From NCBI GenBank assembly GCA_002682825.1, contig NOKP01000001.1:1886464-1950463 (forward strand): 64,000 nucleotides of DNA, in the 5' to 3' direction. Both the position numbers and the translations under genes were made by a program. Numbering within the stretch: position 1 is the stretch's first letter; the number at the start of each line of letters is the position of its first letter. The DNA is from Neonectria sp. B-13 (Eukaryota > Ascomycota > Sordariomycetes > Hypocreales > Nectriaceae). A model generated the notes under the pieces. The model had not been told where the DNA came from, did no database searches, and saw only the letters and a list, made by a program, of their open reading frames with translations. Of the stretch, positions 32,250-43,553 are shown one piece after another.

Positions 32250-35200
32250 GCGGAAAAGAGGAAAGGGGAAAGAACGTCAGTCAATACGGATATGAAGGAA
32301 GGATGATGATGTAACTTGCATACGAACTAAGGCGAGTGAGAGTCGGCGTCAGATTGGAACCAGCATCGCCCACGGACGCATTCACAAAACGAGTGGCGGC
32401 GGCTGAGAGACAACGCAACAGATCAGAAAGAGCCCGACGACTCGGGATGCGCGATCAAGGCACGAGGCCGCCTGCACTGGCCTCCTGAGGCTCCTGCACT
32501 GGCTCTCTCGAGCAGGGTAAGAGACCAGGTTCAAGGCACGCACGCAACCCAAGAGACGGAACGAACAGTCCGATAATTAGATGCAGCAACAGTAGCACGA
32601 GCAATCAGCACCAGCATGAGCATCAGCGTCAGCGTCAGCATTGACAAGAAGCCAGAACGAAGGGACAGGGGACAGGGACCCGGCAGGCAGGGAATTGGAC
32701 CTGGAAACAAGGAGGGACGGGAACGGGTACGAACTTCAAAACGAAGCCAGGAGACAGAAAATCTCCCCCAAACACGACGACAACGACACCACCGCCAACA
32801 AAAAAGGACGAGACCACCGTCAGTTCCACTGCCAAGAAAAAGCTTGTTGGCTGGGTCCGACGGCCTATGGTTCAGTTCGGGACAGTTCCCCGGTAGCGTA
32901 GGAACCACAATGTCCACAGTCGACACTGCGAAAGGGGACGGCGCGCGGGAGAGATGAGACCAGTCGTCCAGGTGAGATTTTCCCAGGGCCAGGGCCGGGG
33001 CCAGCCAGGTCCCAGTTGCCAGGGCCAGGGGCGACTCTCACCTTGTTGTTTGATCTCTGATCTGATGGAACCTGGACTCGACGTGACGTGACGTGACTCT
33101 GTTTTCAGAGCGACGGGCGGAGATGCCTCCCGCCTCTTCCACTTCGCTTCCATGGCTTGCAGATGGCAAGTCGACGAGTCGGTGGGTGACTGACCATGCA
33201 CCAGGGACCAGAACAGAGCACCTGCTGATTCAACATTTCCCATCCCGCCCGTTGGTACCCGGAGAGTGGATGCTCATTATTGCGACACCTAGCACGGAGT
33301 AGACGAGCACATGCACGTACTTAACAAATTTGCACACTCTTCACCTGGAAACGTCAGACTGCATCACTCACCTCACACCCGACCCAGTGGCTTGCAAGCT
33401 GCATGTGCAATGCGCACACAGTGTACATGACTGTTTGCCCCGTGGCTGCGGCTCGAGCTTCTGCAAGCCCTCTCAGAGATCCACCCACTCGGCTGCACCC
33501 ACTTTCGGGGTCCCAAACGGGCTGTGGCAGTGATTCCTCATCTCGTCAATCAGGTACGGGCCAGCCAATGGCCGAGCGCCCGAACAATCCAATCATGATT
33601 GTCATGAAATCAAAGACACTGACGATCCCGGGCTGGGATCCACGGTGGGGGAGAGATAAGGAAGGAACGGAAGAAACCTGATGAAAAATCACGGAAGCAA
33701 AGACATCGTCATGATCCAAGCCGTTCGGCACAACCACACACACTAGTACTGTAGAGAAGACTTGACTCCCGGTCTTCCATTCCAGGGGACATGGTTAGAG
33801 CTGCAACGCGCGCGTGTCTAGTGGCGGTTCTTCTCACTAGTATGCACAGTATCCGTACATAGCCGCAGATGTTAGAGCTGGGTATCCGTACCCGAATGAC
33901 TTCTCTTGCTTTTCTGCCAGCATCCACCGAGTTTGTCCTTTCAATCTGTCATTTTCTATGTAGCAAAGACTCCTCCTTCTCCATTGTCTTACGTCTGTGC
34001 CCTCGTTTACACATGAACAACATTCTTTTCCTAACCCAGTGGTTATCAGGGCTTTCCACACAATACCCTGCCAACCAACCCTGGTCGAATCTACACGCAT
34101 ACCCGGCGGCCGTTGCTATTCGTGTACGTAGTACGAAGTACATGGGTACTTTGCTTCCTCCCTGAAGATCATGGCGCTCTCTATCCGTCCAACCGGAGCA
34201 CGCCGGTGACTCTCCATCACATCGAATTCTTGCCCGCCGTTTTCTTGACTGACACCGCCCGCACTATCTCCCATGTAACCCAGCCCGGACGGACTCCTCC
34301 TTCTCCGTGGCAGGGCAAAGACGCGAACCTGCGACTTCGTCGATTGTACCTAAGTAAGTAGGCTGCATGCATTCGTTCCCATGTCACCGTCGCAGCAGTC
34401 TAGGCCCACCGCCTCTTTCCGAGCAACCAAAGACAAGGCCAACCAATCCCTCCAGTTCCCGGTAAACCAATCCGCGGTTCATTGAATGGTGGATGCATCT
34501 GTGGATTTTCCTCATGCGCGCTCTGCGTTTCTCCCCTTCTCGACTCTCCGTCTCGCCCACTCACCTCTCTCTCCGTGGCTTCGACCTGCCTTGAACGGTA
34601 AGCTTGGCCACGTATGTACATATGTACTACTGCCCTCGTGAACGCCGCTATATGTGAGATGTGAGATATCAACCGCTCCATGCCAGCGAAGCACCCATCG
34701 GACTGAGATGCATGGCGGGTGGATCACTGTCCCCTCCCACAACTGGCCACACATCGTGCTCCCTCCCAACCCCAGCCCTAGGGCTCGCCAAGCTTTTCCC
34801 CAACATCACTAGGCGCGGGTATTCTGTAGTTAGGACGCTCTATCCTGGAGAGCCACTAACCCGTCCCCGCGCCGTTTGGAGAAAGGCAGAACAACTACCA
34901 GACAGTTTAATTCAGTGATACCAGACGGATTACTGTGCCTAGAGTCACTGGCTACTACTGAGAATGCCGTGCTCCGAACTAGGGATCGTCCCGGGGCTAC
35001 GAGGCGCATGACTGCCCCTGTGGCGTGATGGACGCCCGTTTGTTGGCCGTCCACATTATCCATCGTCATATCACGCCCTCGGCCATCGCGGCGAAGAGTG
35101 GCACCCACGGCAACACACAATTGGTGTTTCCCATTGCCGTCTCCCGAAACAGAGCAATGAGCGCTTCTGAAAATCCCAACACGTCATTGCTTGTTTACAG

Positions 35201-35427
35201 TCTCAAGTAATCTACATGGTACACGACTTGCGTCGGCTTCGCTGTTGTCTGCCGCTTTTCCCTGAACGCCGAATCTCCCCCGGCCCTTGCGCCTCGACAG
35301 CTCCCGACCTCCCCCGGTCTCGCCGAAAGATGCTGGCCAATCTGGGTTGCCTGAGACCCATCCCATCCCGCCCTTCCGTCTCTAGTTACGGGGTATTCCC
35401 ATTTCAATCCCTCGATCCATCTGCTTA

Positions 35428-37914
35428 TTACCCGGCTGCGGCCCGTCTCGCGTTTTCCCGTCCAATCTTTTTGAAGAAGGAGTGGCTGTCCTTCTTGTTC
35501 CGCTTCAGCGTTTGGTTCATCCTCTTGTTCTGTTCGATGTATGCCATGTCCTGCCCGCCACTGAGCTCTCCGAGTGTCCCGGCCGTTCGCCGAGCTCCCT
35601 TCTTCTTGACCTTTCGCCCCATGGTTCCACTGTGAAACAGATCGTCGGTGATGTCCTCGTCTTCCATGTGGTCGTTCTCAACAAGCACCTTTTGCAGTAG
35701 TTCTCGTCGTTCCGCCACATCGGCAAACGCGAGCCCTGGCGTCTTCTCGATGTTGGCCAGCTGCGTGATCACCTTGAAAGCGTATCCCTGATCCACCAGG
35801 AAGGCCTGACGCTTTGATGAGAAATACATTTCCTGCGTGTCCTTGGACACCAGTGAGTAGAAAAAGGCGTTGAAGCCCTCGTCATTTCGTCGCTTGGCTC
35901 GAAGAATCCGTCCCAGTCTTTGCGCCTCTTGACGACGCGAACCGTAATGCGATGAGATCTGGATGAGGCACGTAGCCTCGGGCAAGTCCAGTGACGTGTC
36001 TCCAATTTTGGAAAGGAACAGCGTATTGACAGCCGGGTTGTGCTGAAAGTTCTCGAGCACCTGTAGTCGTTCGGCCTGCCCGGTGTTACCGTAGATGAAA
36101 GCCTTGCCCAGCTTTAGCGCATATGCCTTGAGCGCATACACGTTGTCTGAGAACACAATGATCTTGTCGCCCCGAGATTCATGGTAGTTGATCAGGTACT
36201 GACACGCCTGGAACTTGCGGGGGTTCATGATGTAGAGCAGGTTCTTCTTTCGAGATGGGGCCCGCAGATACTGGTCGTAAAACTCGGTTGGCATGGGACA
36301 CCAGACCTCGGCACACTGGACTCTCGCAATATGACCCTGCTTCGATAGCTCCATCCAGTTTGCTTCAAAGAGTTTGGGGCCAATCAAAAAGTTTAGATCG
36401 GAAATCTTGTCATCTTCTCGCAAGAGGGTGGCTGTGAGTCCCAACTTCGAGTGAGTCTTGATCGACGATGTCACCTTTCGGAATATGTTTGCTGGCACAA
36501 CGTGCACCTCATCCAGGAGCATCAGTCCCCACTCTCGACCAGTGAGAAACCTCATCATCTTCTCCGCATCATAGGACCTTGCTCTAGATTGGGTCACCAT
36601 GGAGTACGTAGTGACGATGATTCCCGTGCTGCCTGTGAAAACGTTGTTCTTGGAATCCGAGGTGAAGGCAACAATGTCGTCCGGGTTGATGTTGGACCAT
36701 TTCAGGAACTCATTCCGCCACTGCACGACCGACATAGAACTTGTGCAGAGAACGATGATACCCTTCTTGATGGTGCAGGCTGCGGTGATGCCTACTAGGG
36801 TTTTGCCAGCACCGCAAGGCAGAACAATGAGACCGCTCTTTGCTCGTCCATTTCCAAACATCTTGCTTAGGCTCTTCTCCTGATATGGACGAATCTGCGT
36901 GCCGGGCTTGAGATCGATCTCCAGGTTTGGGTTCACTTCATCTCGGCGGAAATCGTACTCTTCCAGGACAGGATATCCTAGGTTGAGACATTCTTTCTGG
37001 ACCGTCTCCACGTCCTTGTCCGCAATCTCGAAAGAGTGTGTCACCTCTTGGTCCTCGTCGTCCTCTTCGTTGAGGGTCGCAAATATGTCGCCTTCTTGAA
37101 TAGTCTGTCCCTCTTGAGGCTGCTCGGGTCCTGGCTGTTGCAGGCCGTTGGCTTGCTTCACGCCTGCAGCGTTCTTCGTTCCGGGAATGACGAGGCCACC
37201 AATCTTGGGAGCTGCCGAGGTCGTAATTTCTTCCGTTCCTTGGACTCGTAGGGGTCCAATCTTGGGGTTCTTTAAGAGGGTCTGAAGCATTTCGGGGTCC
37301 GGGCTTTCCACATAGTATTTGGTGTTCTTCAGAACCAGCTTCACCTTGCCGTAGCTCTGAGTACAATTGGTGATGAAGGCACGAATCTCGTCCGGTAGCG
37401 GAGTCTTGAGGAAACGGTCCAACGTATTAATAATGTCCTGTGGCGAAAGACCGACCGAAACGGCGGCGTATAGACTGTGCGTTGTCAGGGCGTACTCGTG
37501 CATGAATGTTGGTCGTGATAGCGGCTCGGAGATAGTGATCAGGAAGTCCTGGGCTTGCTCGGCTAGCGGGTTGAAACTCTCGAGGATAATGCGGCCCTTT
37601 TGCGGATCAATCCAGAGCGGGCGGTTCTGATGGTCCTTCTTCAGGTCCAAGTACGAAAAGTCATGATCGCCAAAGATATGGGGGAGCGGCTCCCGGATCG
37701 CATGTCTCTTCTGGTAGCGATCCAGGGAGAAAAGATCTATGTTTTTATCCAGGTCCCGCTCCAGGACTTCATCAACGGGGCCATCATCCTCCTCCGCATC
37801 CTCGGTACTATCGATCGTGCGAGGAGTCGCCGCTCCAGGTGTCGACATCCGTGAAGACCTGCCAGTCTTTCCTCCTCCCTGGACGGCTCCGCCCGCCTTT
37901 CGCTTTGGTGGCAT
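35428..37914 (-). CDS. SSL2: TFIIH DNA helicase subunit XPB/Ssl2 (Rad25)
   Basis: A single uninterrupted exon encodes 828 residues, the usual length. The ATPase core shows Walker A LPCGAGKT (about 365-372), the DEVH box (468-471), the XPB-specific LRED motif near 498-501 and motif [15 protein letters not shown] (about 662-674). The N-terminal third carries the damage-recognition region, and the C-terminus is Lys/Arg-rich with SFFKKIG. XPB is the 3'-5' translocase of TFIIH, opening promoters for RNA polymerase II and acting in nucleotide excision repair in the nucleus. The start MPPKRKAGG has a nuclear-localisation character. The gene is divergent from the Hot13-like gene, with 465 bp between the starts. 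Lack of introns in such a long gene is unremarkable. Confidence is very high. Confidence 0.98.
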   Translation of the reverse strand: MPPKRKAGGAVQGGGKTGRSSRMSTPGAATPRTIDSTEDAEEDDGPVDEVLERDLDKNIDLFSLDRYQKRHAIREPLPHIFGDHDFSYLDLKKDHQNRPLWIDPQKGRIILESFNPLAEQAQDFLITISEPLSRPTFMHEYALTTHSLYAAVSVGLSPQDIINTLDRFLKTPLPDEIRAFITNCTQSYGKVKLVLKNTKYYVESPDPEMLQTLLKNPKIGPLRVQGTEEITTSAAPKIGGLVIPGTKNAAGVKQANGLQQPGPEQPQEGQTIQEGDIFATLNEEDDEDQEVTHSFEIADKDVETVQKECLNLGYPVLEEYDFRRDEVNPNLEIDLKPGTQIRPYQEKSLSKMFGNGRAKSGLIVLPCGAGKTLVGITAACTIKKGIIVLCTSSMSVVQWRNEFLKWSNINPDDIVAFTSDSKNNVFTGSTGIIVTTYSMVTQSRARSYDAEKMMRFLTGREWGLMLLDEVHVVPANIFRKVTSSIKTHSKLGLTATLLREDDKISDLNFLIGPKLFEANWMELSKQGHIARVQCAEVWCPMPTEFYDQYLRAPSRKKNLLYIMNPRKFQACQYLINYHESRGDKIIVFSDNVYALKAYALKLGKAFIYGNTGQAERLQVLENFQHNPAVNTLFLSKIGDTSLDLPEATCLIQISSHYGSRRQEAQRLGRILRAKRRNDEGFNAFFYSLVSKDTQEMYFSSKRQAFLVDQGYAFKVITQLANIEKTPGLAFADVAERRELLQKVLVENDHMEDEDITDDLFHSGTMGRKVKKKGARRTAGTLGELSGGQDMAYIEQNKRMNQTLKRNKKDSHSFFKKIGRENARRAAAG

Positions 37915-38379
37915 CTCGGAGAAGCGGCTGTTTCTTACGTGGTTGTACAGCTCAAGGTGAAACGGCGGCGGATGTGGAACGTCGAAAGATTATTAGAAGG
38001 GGAAAAGATATGTGAAAGAGAAGATGCGAGGCTGCGTTTAGAAATAGGTTGACGTGCACATCAAGGTGATGGATGACTAAGTGGGCCTGCTGTGGACCTG
38101 GCTGGATGGACCTGGCTGGACCTGGCTGGATGCCTGGCAGCCTGATGGTGACTGTGATGCACTACTTAGCCTTAGAAATTAGTGGCTCGTGGTGGCGGAC
38201 CAGGGGTCGGGACCGCTGTAAATATACCCCGCCGACGCAACCCCATTCAATTTGGATGATTAAGTATCTCGAGCAAAGCCGACGAACATTGCGACCCGCC
38301 CAACTCCTCGCCCTCTCGAGCCGACCACACGAGAACTCTACGCTTTCAAAGTCCCTGACGAGCCGCTGTTTCTGCCATC
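37915..38379. promoter_or_regulatory. bidirectional promoter region between XPB/Ssl2 and the Hot13-like gene
   Basis: This is a 465-bp divergent spacer. It contains imperfect GGACCTGGCTGGAT repeats at 38094-38131. No known factor site can be named from the sequence. Confidence 0.5.
38094..38131. repeat. GGACCTGGCTGGAT-type repeat, three partial copies
   Basis: Three overlapping copies of ACCTGGCTGG lie in the middle of the divergent promoter between the helicase gene and the Hot13-like gene. Confidence 0.75.
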
Positions 38380-38867
38380 ATGTGGTAAGCTGAGCATGTG
38401 AAGCTCCATCGCAACTCAGTGGAGCTAACAACCTCCCAGTAAACACATTCTCAACGCTCAAGTCGCCGTCCGGTCGCCATGCTGTACGTCCTCACGAATT
38501 ACCATCATAGAATACGAGCCTCCGCATACTAATGCCACGGCTCACAGGCAGGAAATGGTTTGACTGTGTCGAATGCCACGCCGAACAAGAACAGCACCCC
38601 CTCACCGAGAACTTTGAGATGATTTTTGCCTGCAAGAAGTGCAAGAAGTGCTTCCGCAAGGATGTCCAGGAGTTCGAGGAGGCCGACGAGTACTGCCCCC
38701 ATTGCGATAACCACTTTATCATCGATGCCAAGATCGCCAAGCCTGCGTTGTCCATCGAGAGTGAAGACATTCGAGTGAACAACAAGATGCTGAAGGACGA
38801 CAGGTCGAGGGGATTGCAGGGGAAGTCCATCTTCGATCCAACTGACGATGTGGACAAGCTTGGTTGA
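38380..38867 (+). CDS. CHY zinc finger protein, Hot13-like (mitochondrial intermembrane space)
   Basis: Three exons, 38380-38384 (only ATGTG), 38440-38483 and 38548-38867, give 122 residues. Introns are 55 nt (GTAAGC...CAG) and 64 nt (GTACGT...CAG). Splicing yields MCKHILNAQVAVRSPCCRKW, which supplies the first Cys/His ligands that the long ORF lacks. Remaining ligands are FDCVECHAEQEQHPL, FACKKCKKCF and EYCPHCDNHF. This is the CHY zinc-finger fold. Yeast Hot13 is the small form of this family and helps keep the oxidoreductase Mia40 zinc-free and active in the mitochondrial intermembrane space. The very short first exon makes automated models likely to start wrongly at 38532. It converges on the proteasome gene, with 179 bp between stops. 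Confidence 0.9.
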
Positions 38868-39046
38868 TTATAGAGTGGGACGAGTTTTTGAAAAGCTACG
38901 GCGTTGGGGGTTTCAGAGCGCTTGCTCACTCGAGGAGGGAATCAGTCTAATAGAGAGCATCCCGTCATTATAGGTTTTGATACAATGGCGCTGGGCACTA
39001 GTTTGTAAACCATGTCCCTGTCTATGAACGTCAATCATCTATACCC

Positions 39047-40068
39047 TTACTCCGCGGCAGAATCATCTTGGGATCTAGTCAGGATGGCAGCAGTTCCAGT
39101 CCCCGGGGTTCGGCCCGTCTTCTTCTTGGCCGCCTCCTCTTGCTTTTCCTGCTCAATCTCCTTAACATAGCCCTCGATGTCCTCCGTCGGCAGCGTCTCA
39201 ATGGAAGCTCCAGGTGCCATCAAGGCAATCTCAATGTTCTTCGCACCAGTCTGGACAACCTCTAGGAGTGACTTGATGGCCAGGCGGATGGTAGTCTCAC
39301 GGTCCATGTCCTCCTTGTAGTTTCGCTCGAGAAACTCTCGAACGGTCTTGCTCGAGCGGCCGATAGCATTTGCCTTCCTGATAGACCGTTAGTATTAATC
39401 CCCCATCAATGTTTTATGAGTTACGTACCAGGCCGAGTAGATACCAGAGGGCTCTGTCTGGTAGAGTCTGGGCACCTTGCCGCCGTGGTCGAATCCAACA
39501 ATCAGGGTGCTGATTCCAAATGGTCGTACACCACCAGCCTGGGTGTATCGTTGCTGCACTCCGGCAACATACTTGGTGATGTAGTCGATCGTAACGGGAT
39601 CCTCGACGGACAAGCGGTGAGACTGCGCCTCTAATCGCGCCTTGTCAACGAGGATTCGGGCATCCGCGTTGAGACCAGCGAAGGCAAGGGCAACGTGGTT
39701 GTCGAGGAGTTGAATCTTTGAGGGGGTAATTCGGGTATCTTGCAGCTTCATGGCAGATCGTTTCTCGCATCCCAGCACCACGACATCGCTACCCTTCACG
39801 CCGACGGCGCAAGTTCCTATTCGAAGTGTGAGTTGCAACATCCCGCCAGGACCATCGGGACCTAGTACGGACCTCGCTTGACAGCTTCGCCAGCGTACTC
39901 GACTTGGAAAACGTGTCCATCGGGACTATCGATGGGTTAGGGTGTTAATTTCAAACACACTCGACGCTACTGACCTAAACACTGTTGGTCGTCGTTAGCC
40001 ACGAATCTCCAAACCGGCAGGCGTTGGGTTAACTTACCCGACAGAGCTCTGTCGTATCCGGAAGCCAT
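39047..40068 (-). CDS. PRE6: 20S proteasome subunit alpha type 4 (Pre6)
   Basis: Five exons (40068-40038, 39981-39975, 39925-39873, 39816-39429, 39377-39047) give 269 residues. Exon 2 is a 7-nt microexon, TGTTTAG, flanked by CAG and GTCAGT; it is needed to make [32 protein letters not shown], the alpha-subunit signature. Joining exon 1 directly to exon 3 shifts the frame. The body shows [12 protein letters not shown], the TPSKIQLLD segment, [15 protein letters not shown] and [16 protein letters not shown]. The C-terminus has the Lys/Glu-rich extension usual in this subunit. The protein is part of the outer ring of the 20S core, which gates substrate entry. Introns are 49-56 nt. Subunit number is assigned from overall pattern and is quite secure. 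Confidence 0.95.
39975..39981 (-). other. 7-nt microexon of the proteasome alpha-4 gene
   Basis: TGTTTAG sits between a 56-nt and a 49-nt intron and contributes part of V, F and part of S in the conserved ...RALSVFSPDG... signature. It is bounded by AG before and GT after. Confidence 0.85.
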
Positions 40069-40606
40069 AGTTTATGAATAAGACGAATGAGCCGTGGTTT
40101 CAATGTCTGTTCCGTCGTCGGGGTTCGGTGGCCACGTTGCGTTCTGAAGGGGTGTTGTTGGGTTGTGGAACTGGCGTTGCGGTCGATGATGGAGGTTACT
40201 GTTATGAGCCGGGGAGCTTCGTCAGAACTGCAGCCTGCCTGGCACCTCAGAAGGCTGAGAGCTGGCTGGAGCTCTCCAATGCCAGCCGCAGCGGAGGGGG
40301 CGGATAAACGTATCAGCGGAGCCGATGGGCCGTCTTTAGACTGTGTAGCGCACTGTAGACCATCATCAAAGGATTATGGATCAGCAAGACCTACCTAAGT
40401 AAAACACGACACATGACTGTCGAAATCCCATTGTCTTTTAAGTAAATGGGCATGCCTACGTTTCTGCTGTTTGTAGCATATCTTACATCGGAGCGACTCA
40501 AATATACATCCTTCCGTGTTTCCTCCTTCCCGTCTTTCTGACACTGCCACCTCGCGTTTCCTTCTCGAACTCATTTTCGTGGAAAGGACTCCCTGAACCG
40601 GCTCTC
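40069..40606. other. intergenic region
   Basis: This contains the promoter of the proteasome gene (minus) and the 3' region of the Zn2Cys6 gene. Small frames at 40074-40398 on the plus strand have no support. No proteasome-control element could be identified with confidence. Confidence 0.5.
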
Positions 40607-42215
40607 TTAAAAGACTGCAACCTCAATCCATTCCTGTCGTTCCAATACACTCGCGACATGCTGGCCCTTTTCGACCACCCGCGCTCGGAAATTGTCCAGC
40701 CACATCATCTCCATCAGACCATCCTGCGAGGTTGAGTTGATCTCTTTGTAAAAGTCCAGGGCTGCCATCATTGGCGCAACCACCACGTCAGGCTGTACCG
40801 TGCTATCGAGTACCGAGTCTAGGCCACGGCAAATATCTGCAGCGAACTCACGTCCGTGCTGATACCGGCTAACGTCAATCTGGAGGTCTGGGGGCAGGTC
40901 CGGCCACATATTGGGGTAGGCATTGATGACGGGCTGGAAGATGATACGATGAAGACCCTCGACGCAACGGTGGAAAGGGATCTGCGCCATCCAGTAATAC
41001 AGGAAGGCGAGTCCAGTATGGCTGTCTTTGAAGGTATAAGAGTTGGAAAAGGGGATGAGACCACCAGGGCTGGTCAGCTCCTCAGCCCAGTAGGCAACTG
41101 GGTGATCTGGAGTTGGCCGGTTGGCTGCGTTGAGCCATAATTCAAACTTCCTCTCAAGTGAGAGACAGTGTTCAAGCAAGCCCTGAGCTCGGCCGCGGCG
41201 GTTCAGGGTTGCCTCTAAAGGGACTATCTGATCGGTGTGGGCAAGGATGGAGGGCAGAAGGAGGATAAGGTCGAAGAGATGGTCGAGCGAGCTTTTAGGG
41301 TGGCTTTGCCAAGGGACAGTCCTCCATTCTGGAGCTGAGAGGAACGTATCTCGTCGACTCAAGAGGGCGGAGCCAGCCTATCTTCTGGTCAGTAACGAAT
41401 CATGAGAAAGGATCAACAAACAATGGCATCTCACCGCGAGGGGTCGATATACCCGAACAAAGAAGTGGTGGTTTGGAAACTGGCTGAAATAGGCAGGACC
41501 AAATCGCCGCATCTGGTCTGGTCCAGATTCTGTCGAACCAACAAGCAAGTCATGCTGGACGTTTATGAGCAAAGCTTCGACCAACCAACGAATGAGTTAT
41601 CGAACCTCGAAGAAGAAGACGCAGTAGCTTTCTGCCGAGTCATCGCCCTCATCAAGGCTCGGTAGTCGTGCTAAACACTGTGCACTGACACGCAATTCCT
41701 GGTCGATTGGAGCTGGCGTTAACTCGGATGGAGCATATGGAGGAAGCGAGATACGAAAGCTCTCTGATTCGTCTTGTGCGACAGAGTCCCGCAGGAGGTT
41801 CGGAAGCTTGGTTTGCAACGCTGAGATTAGGACGGAATACTCGATTCCCTGACTTGAGATGAGGGTGTGATCATCCCATGCCGAAGTGAAGGGTTGCAGC
41901 GGGGCTAGATCGGGCTTCGGGCTGCCTTCACCAACAGGGGTCTTCTGCTTGCTTGATGAAGGTCCCTTCTTGGGATGCGAGGCCACCCTACCCTTGCTCT
42001 CGGGCGTGCCGGTGATGAACACCCTCTCCCTCTCATAGCCTTCACACTCTCTTCCGCTGGCGATGCACTTTTGGCAGAATGGCCGTTCATTGCTGCACTG
42101 TTGCTCAATCAACATCCCTCTATATCTGTCATGGGCTTTCTTGGTGAGTACCAACCTTGACTCTCCTTCGTCGGCAAGTTTCACAACCTTTGTATTTTCC
42201 TGCAACTCCAACCAT
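40607..42215 (-). CDS. Zn2Cys6 fungal transcription factor
   Basis: Proposed exons are 42215-42156, 42097-41606, 41554-41435 and 41377-40607, giving 480 residues. The first intron (58 nt, GTTGGT...CAG) splits the zinc cluster: CETCRRRRVK joins CSNERPFCQKCIASGREC, giving the full C-x2-C-x6-C...C-x2-C-x6-C pattern at about 10-37. Then come a Ser/Pro/Lys-rich linker and a C-terminal domain resembling fungal regulators of the Fungal_trans_2/DUF3468 type (ALLSRRDTFLSAPEWRTVPW, SSLDHLFDLILLLPSIL). The second intron (41605-41555, 51 nt) uses a weak donor, GTTCGA, and removes an in-frame TAA. If it is not spliced, the protein ends early. The middle part looks shorter than in related regulators. The target genes are unknown. 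Confidence 0.75.
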
Positions 42216-43553
42216 GCTGTGGTAGTTCCAAGGTCGGTTCGGGGCTCGGTATCGGAGAAGACGGCCGACAGCAGCAACATGAACGAGGTGCAGAAGCAGA
42301 GAATTGGGCAAAACAAGCTTCGAATTTAAATGTCCACAACGGTGCTTCTAAATAGTCTCCGGTTCGGTCGCACTGAGGCACTGGATCGACCCTCATCACC
42401 CCCACAGAATGCGGAATCCCGTCGGTCCTCTTCTCTCACCGGAGACCTGCCCCTTCGCAGTAAAGGGGGGGCGAGAGATGCAGAACCATCTGCCGTCATG
42501 GCAGATTCCCTGCAAAATTCTATCGTGCGGTAATGAGGGAAGTCTTGATAGGGCGAATGAGACGGTGAGGTCGTCCTGTCCGAGAGCCCGCTGGGGTACG
42601 AGCCGCTTACGTACCCACCGAGTATTCGACTTCGGGCCCGTTCTGGAAGACACTGGTACGGGCGTGTATCAGTCTGGGACGGGGGTGATGACGCGGACGG
42701 TGGGAAAGCAGGGCAGCCATGGTGCTAGGTTATTGGCACATGGTTCATTCGGGGACTTTGTCGTGACAGCAAGACGACGCATCGACGCCGGGCAAGGCGG
42801 TGGTGGGGAACCTGCATCGTTGGCGTCGTAGGGCTGACAGGGAGGGAGGTCGACAGCAGACTCTGGTTGGCTGCGACGCCAACGAGCTGAGGAAAGCCAC
42901 ACGACTGGGGTTGTTGTGGGTTCTGGAACCGGCGTGACAGGATGCAACGGGCCGGCCATTGTCCTGTCCTGCGATAGGGCTCTCCTAGTCTCGCAGGCCT
43001 GTCGAAGACGATGACCACGAACAGCATACGAACCCACGGGACCTTGGTATTCTGATTTAGACGACAGGTGCGGGAAGGGCTCCGCTGGGAGGGGTCGTGA
43101 CCCTTGTTTATGATTGCGACAAGGTATCTTGCTCGATGGACCATACGACCACGTACTATCCCGCGGTGTCCTGTCCACAGGTACAAGCCTGGTACGGAGG
43201 CGCGCATGTTCACGGCTCCGTTGACGGGCGGCCGAGTCCATGCGACACACAGGGCTGCAGCATGACGCTTGCGTGGTGGCTGTCGCTCGCGTGAGGGCTC
43301 AACCGACGGATCGATGGGCTATAAGGTGGACCAGACAAAAGTCCCTTTCTACTTTCGAGCCAAGGTTGACGGTTCATCATCAATCTAGAGCTCTTCTGAC
43401 AACCGCGTGCACACATTCAAGGAGCCGGGTGGGTAATGGAAGCTTCTTTTCTCATCGACGTCCCAAGAACACCGACTCCTAAAATCGAGGCCACAGTCAT
43501 CCAGCGATAGGTCAACTGGAGTCTATCATTCGGCTCTTAGTCCGGCCAAGTTC
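42216..43553. other. intergenic region
   Basis: This lies between the regulator gene (minus) and the F-box relic (plus). Long frames at 42409-42831 (+) and 42669-43250 (-) overlap each other and show no domain. A 5S-rRNA-like string near 43140 was checked and rejected. From about 43438 the sequence may already belong to the decayed F-box gene. Confidence 0.5.

Larger units (their letters stand above)
31306..35427. other. 4.1 kb stretch with no supportable gene
   Basis: Bases 31306-31900 are purine-rich on the plus strand, so pyrimidine-rich on the minus strand, fitting the leader of the TRK gene. Further on are a CAGGTGC-type repeat (32118-32152), a GA/poly-A tract (32224-32249) and GGGCCA-rich imperfect repeats near 32985-33035. 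Frames at 32531-32957, 33330-33681 and 34400-34769 show no domain, and their opposite-strand partners are equally long. I see no gene. Confidence 0.5.

Noticed and set aside
34300..34345. tRNA-like string gacgcgaacctgcgac
   Set aside because: The T-arm does not fold and no anticodon arm is present.
43138..43240. 5S rRNA-like start (ccatacgaccac...)
   Set aside because: Only the first dozen bases recall a fungal 5S gene. The internal control region and the conserved helices do not follow.
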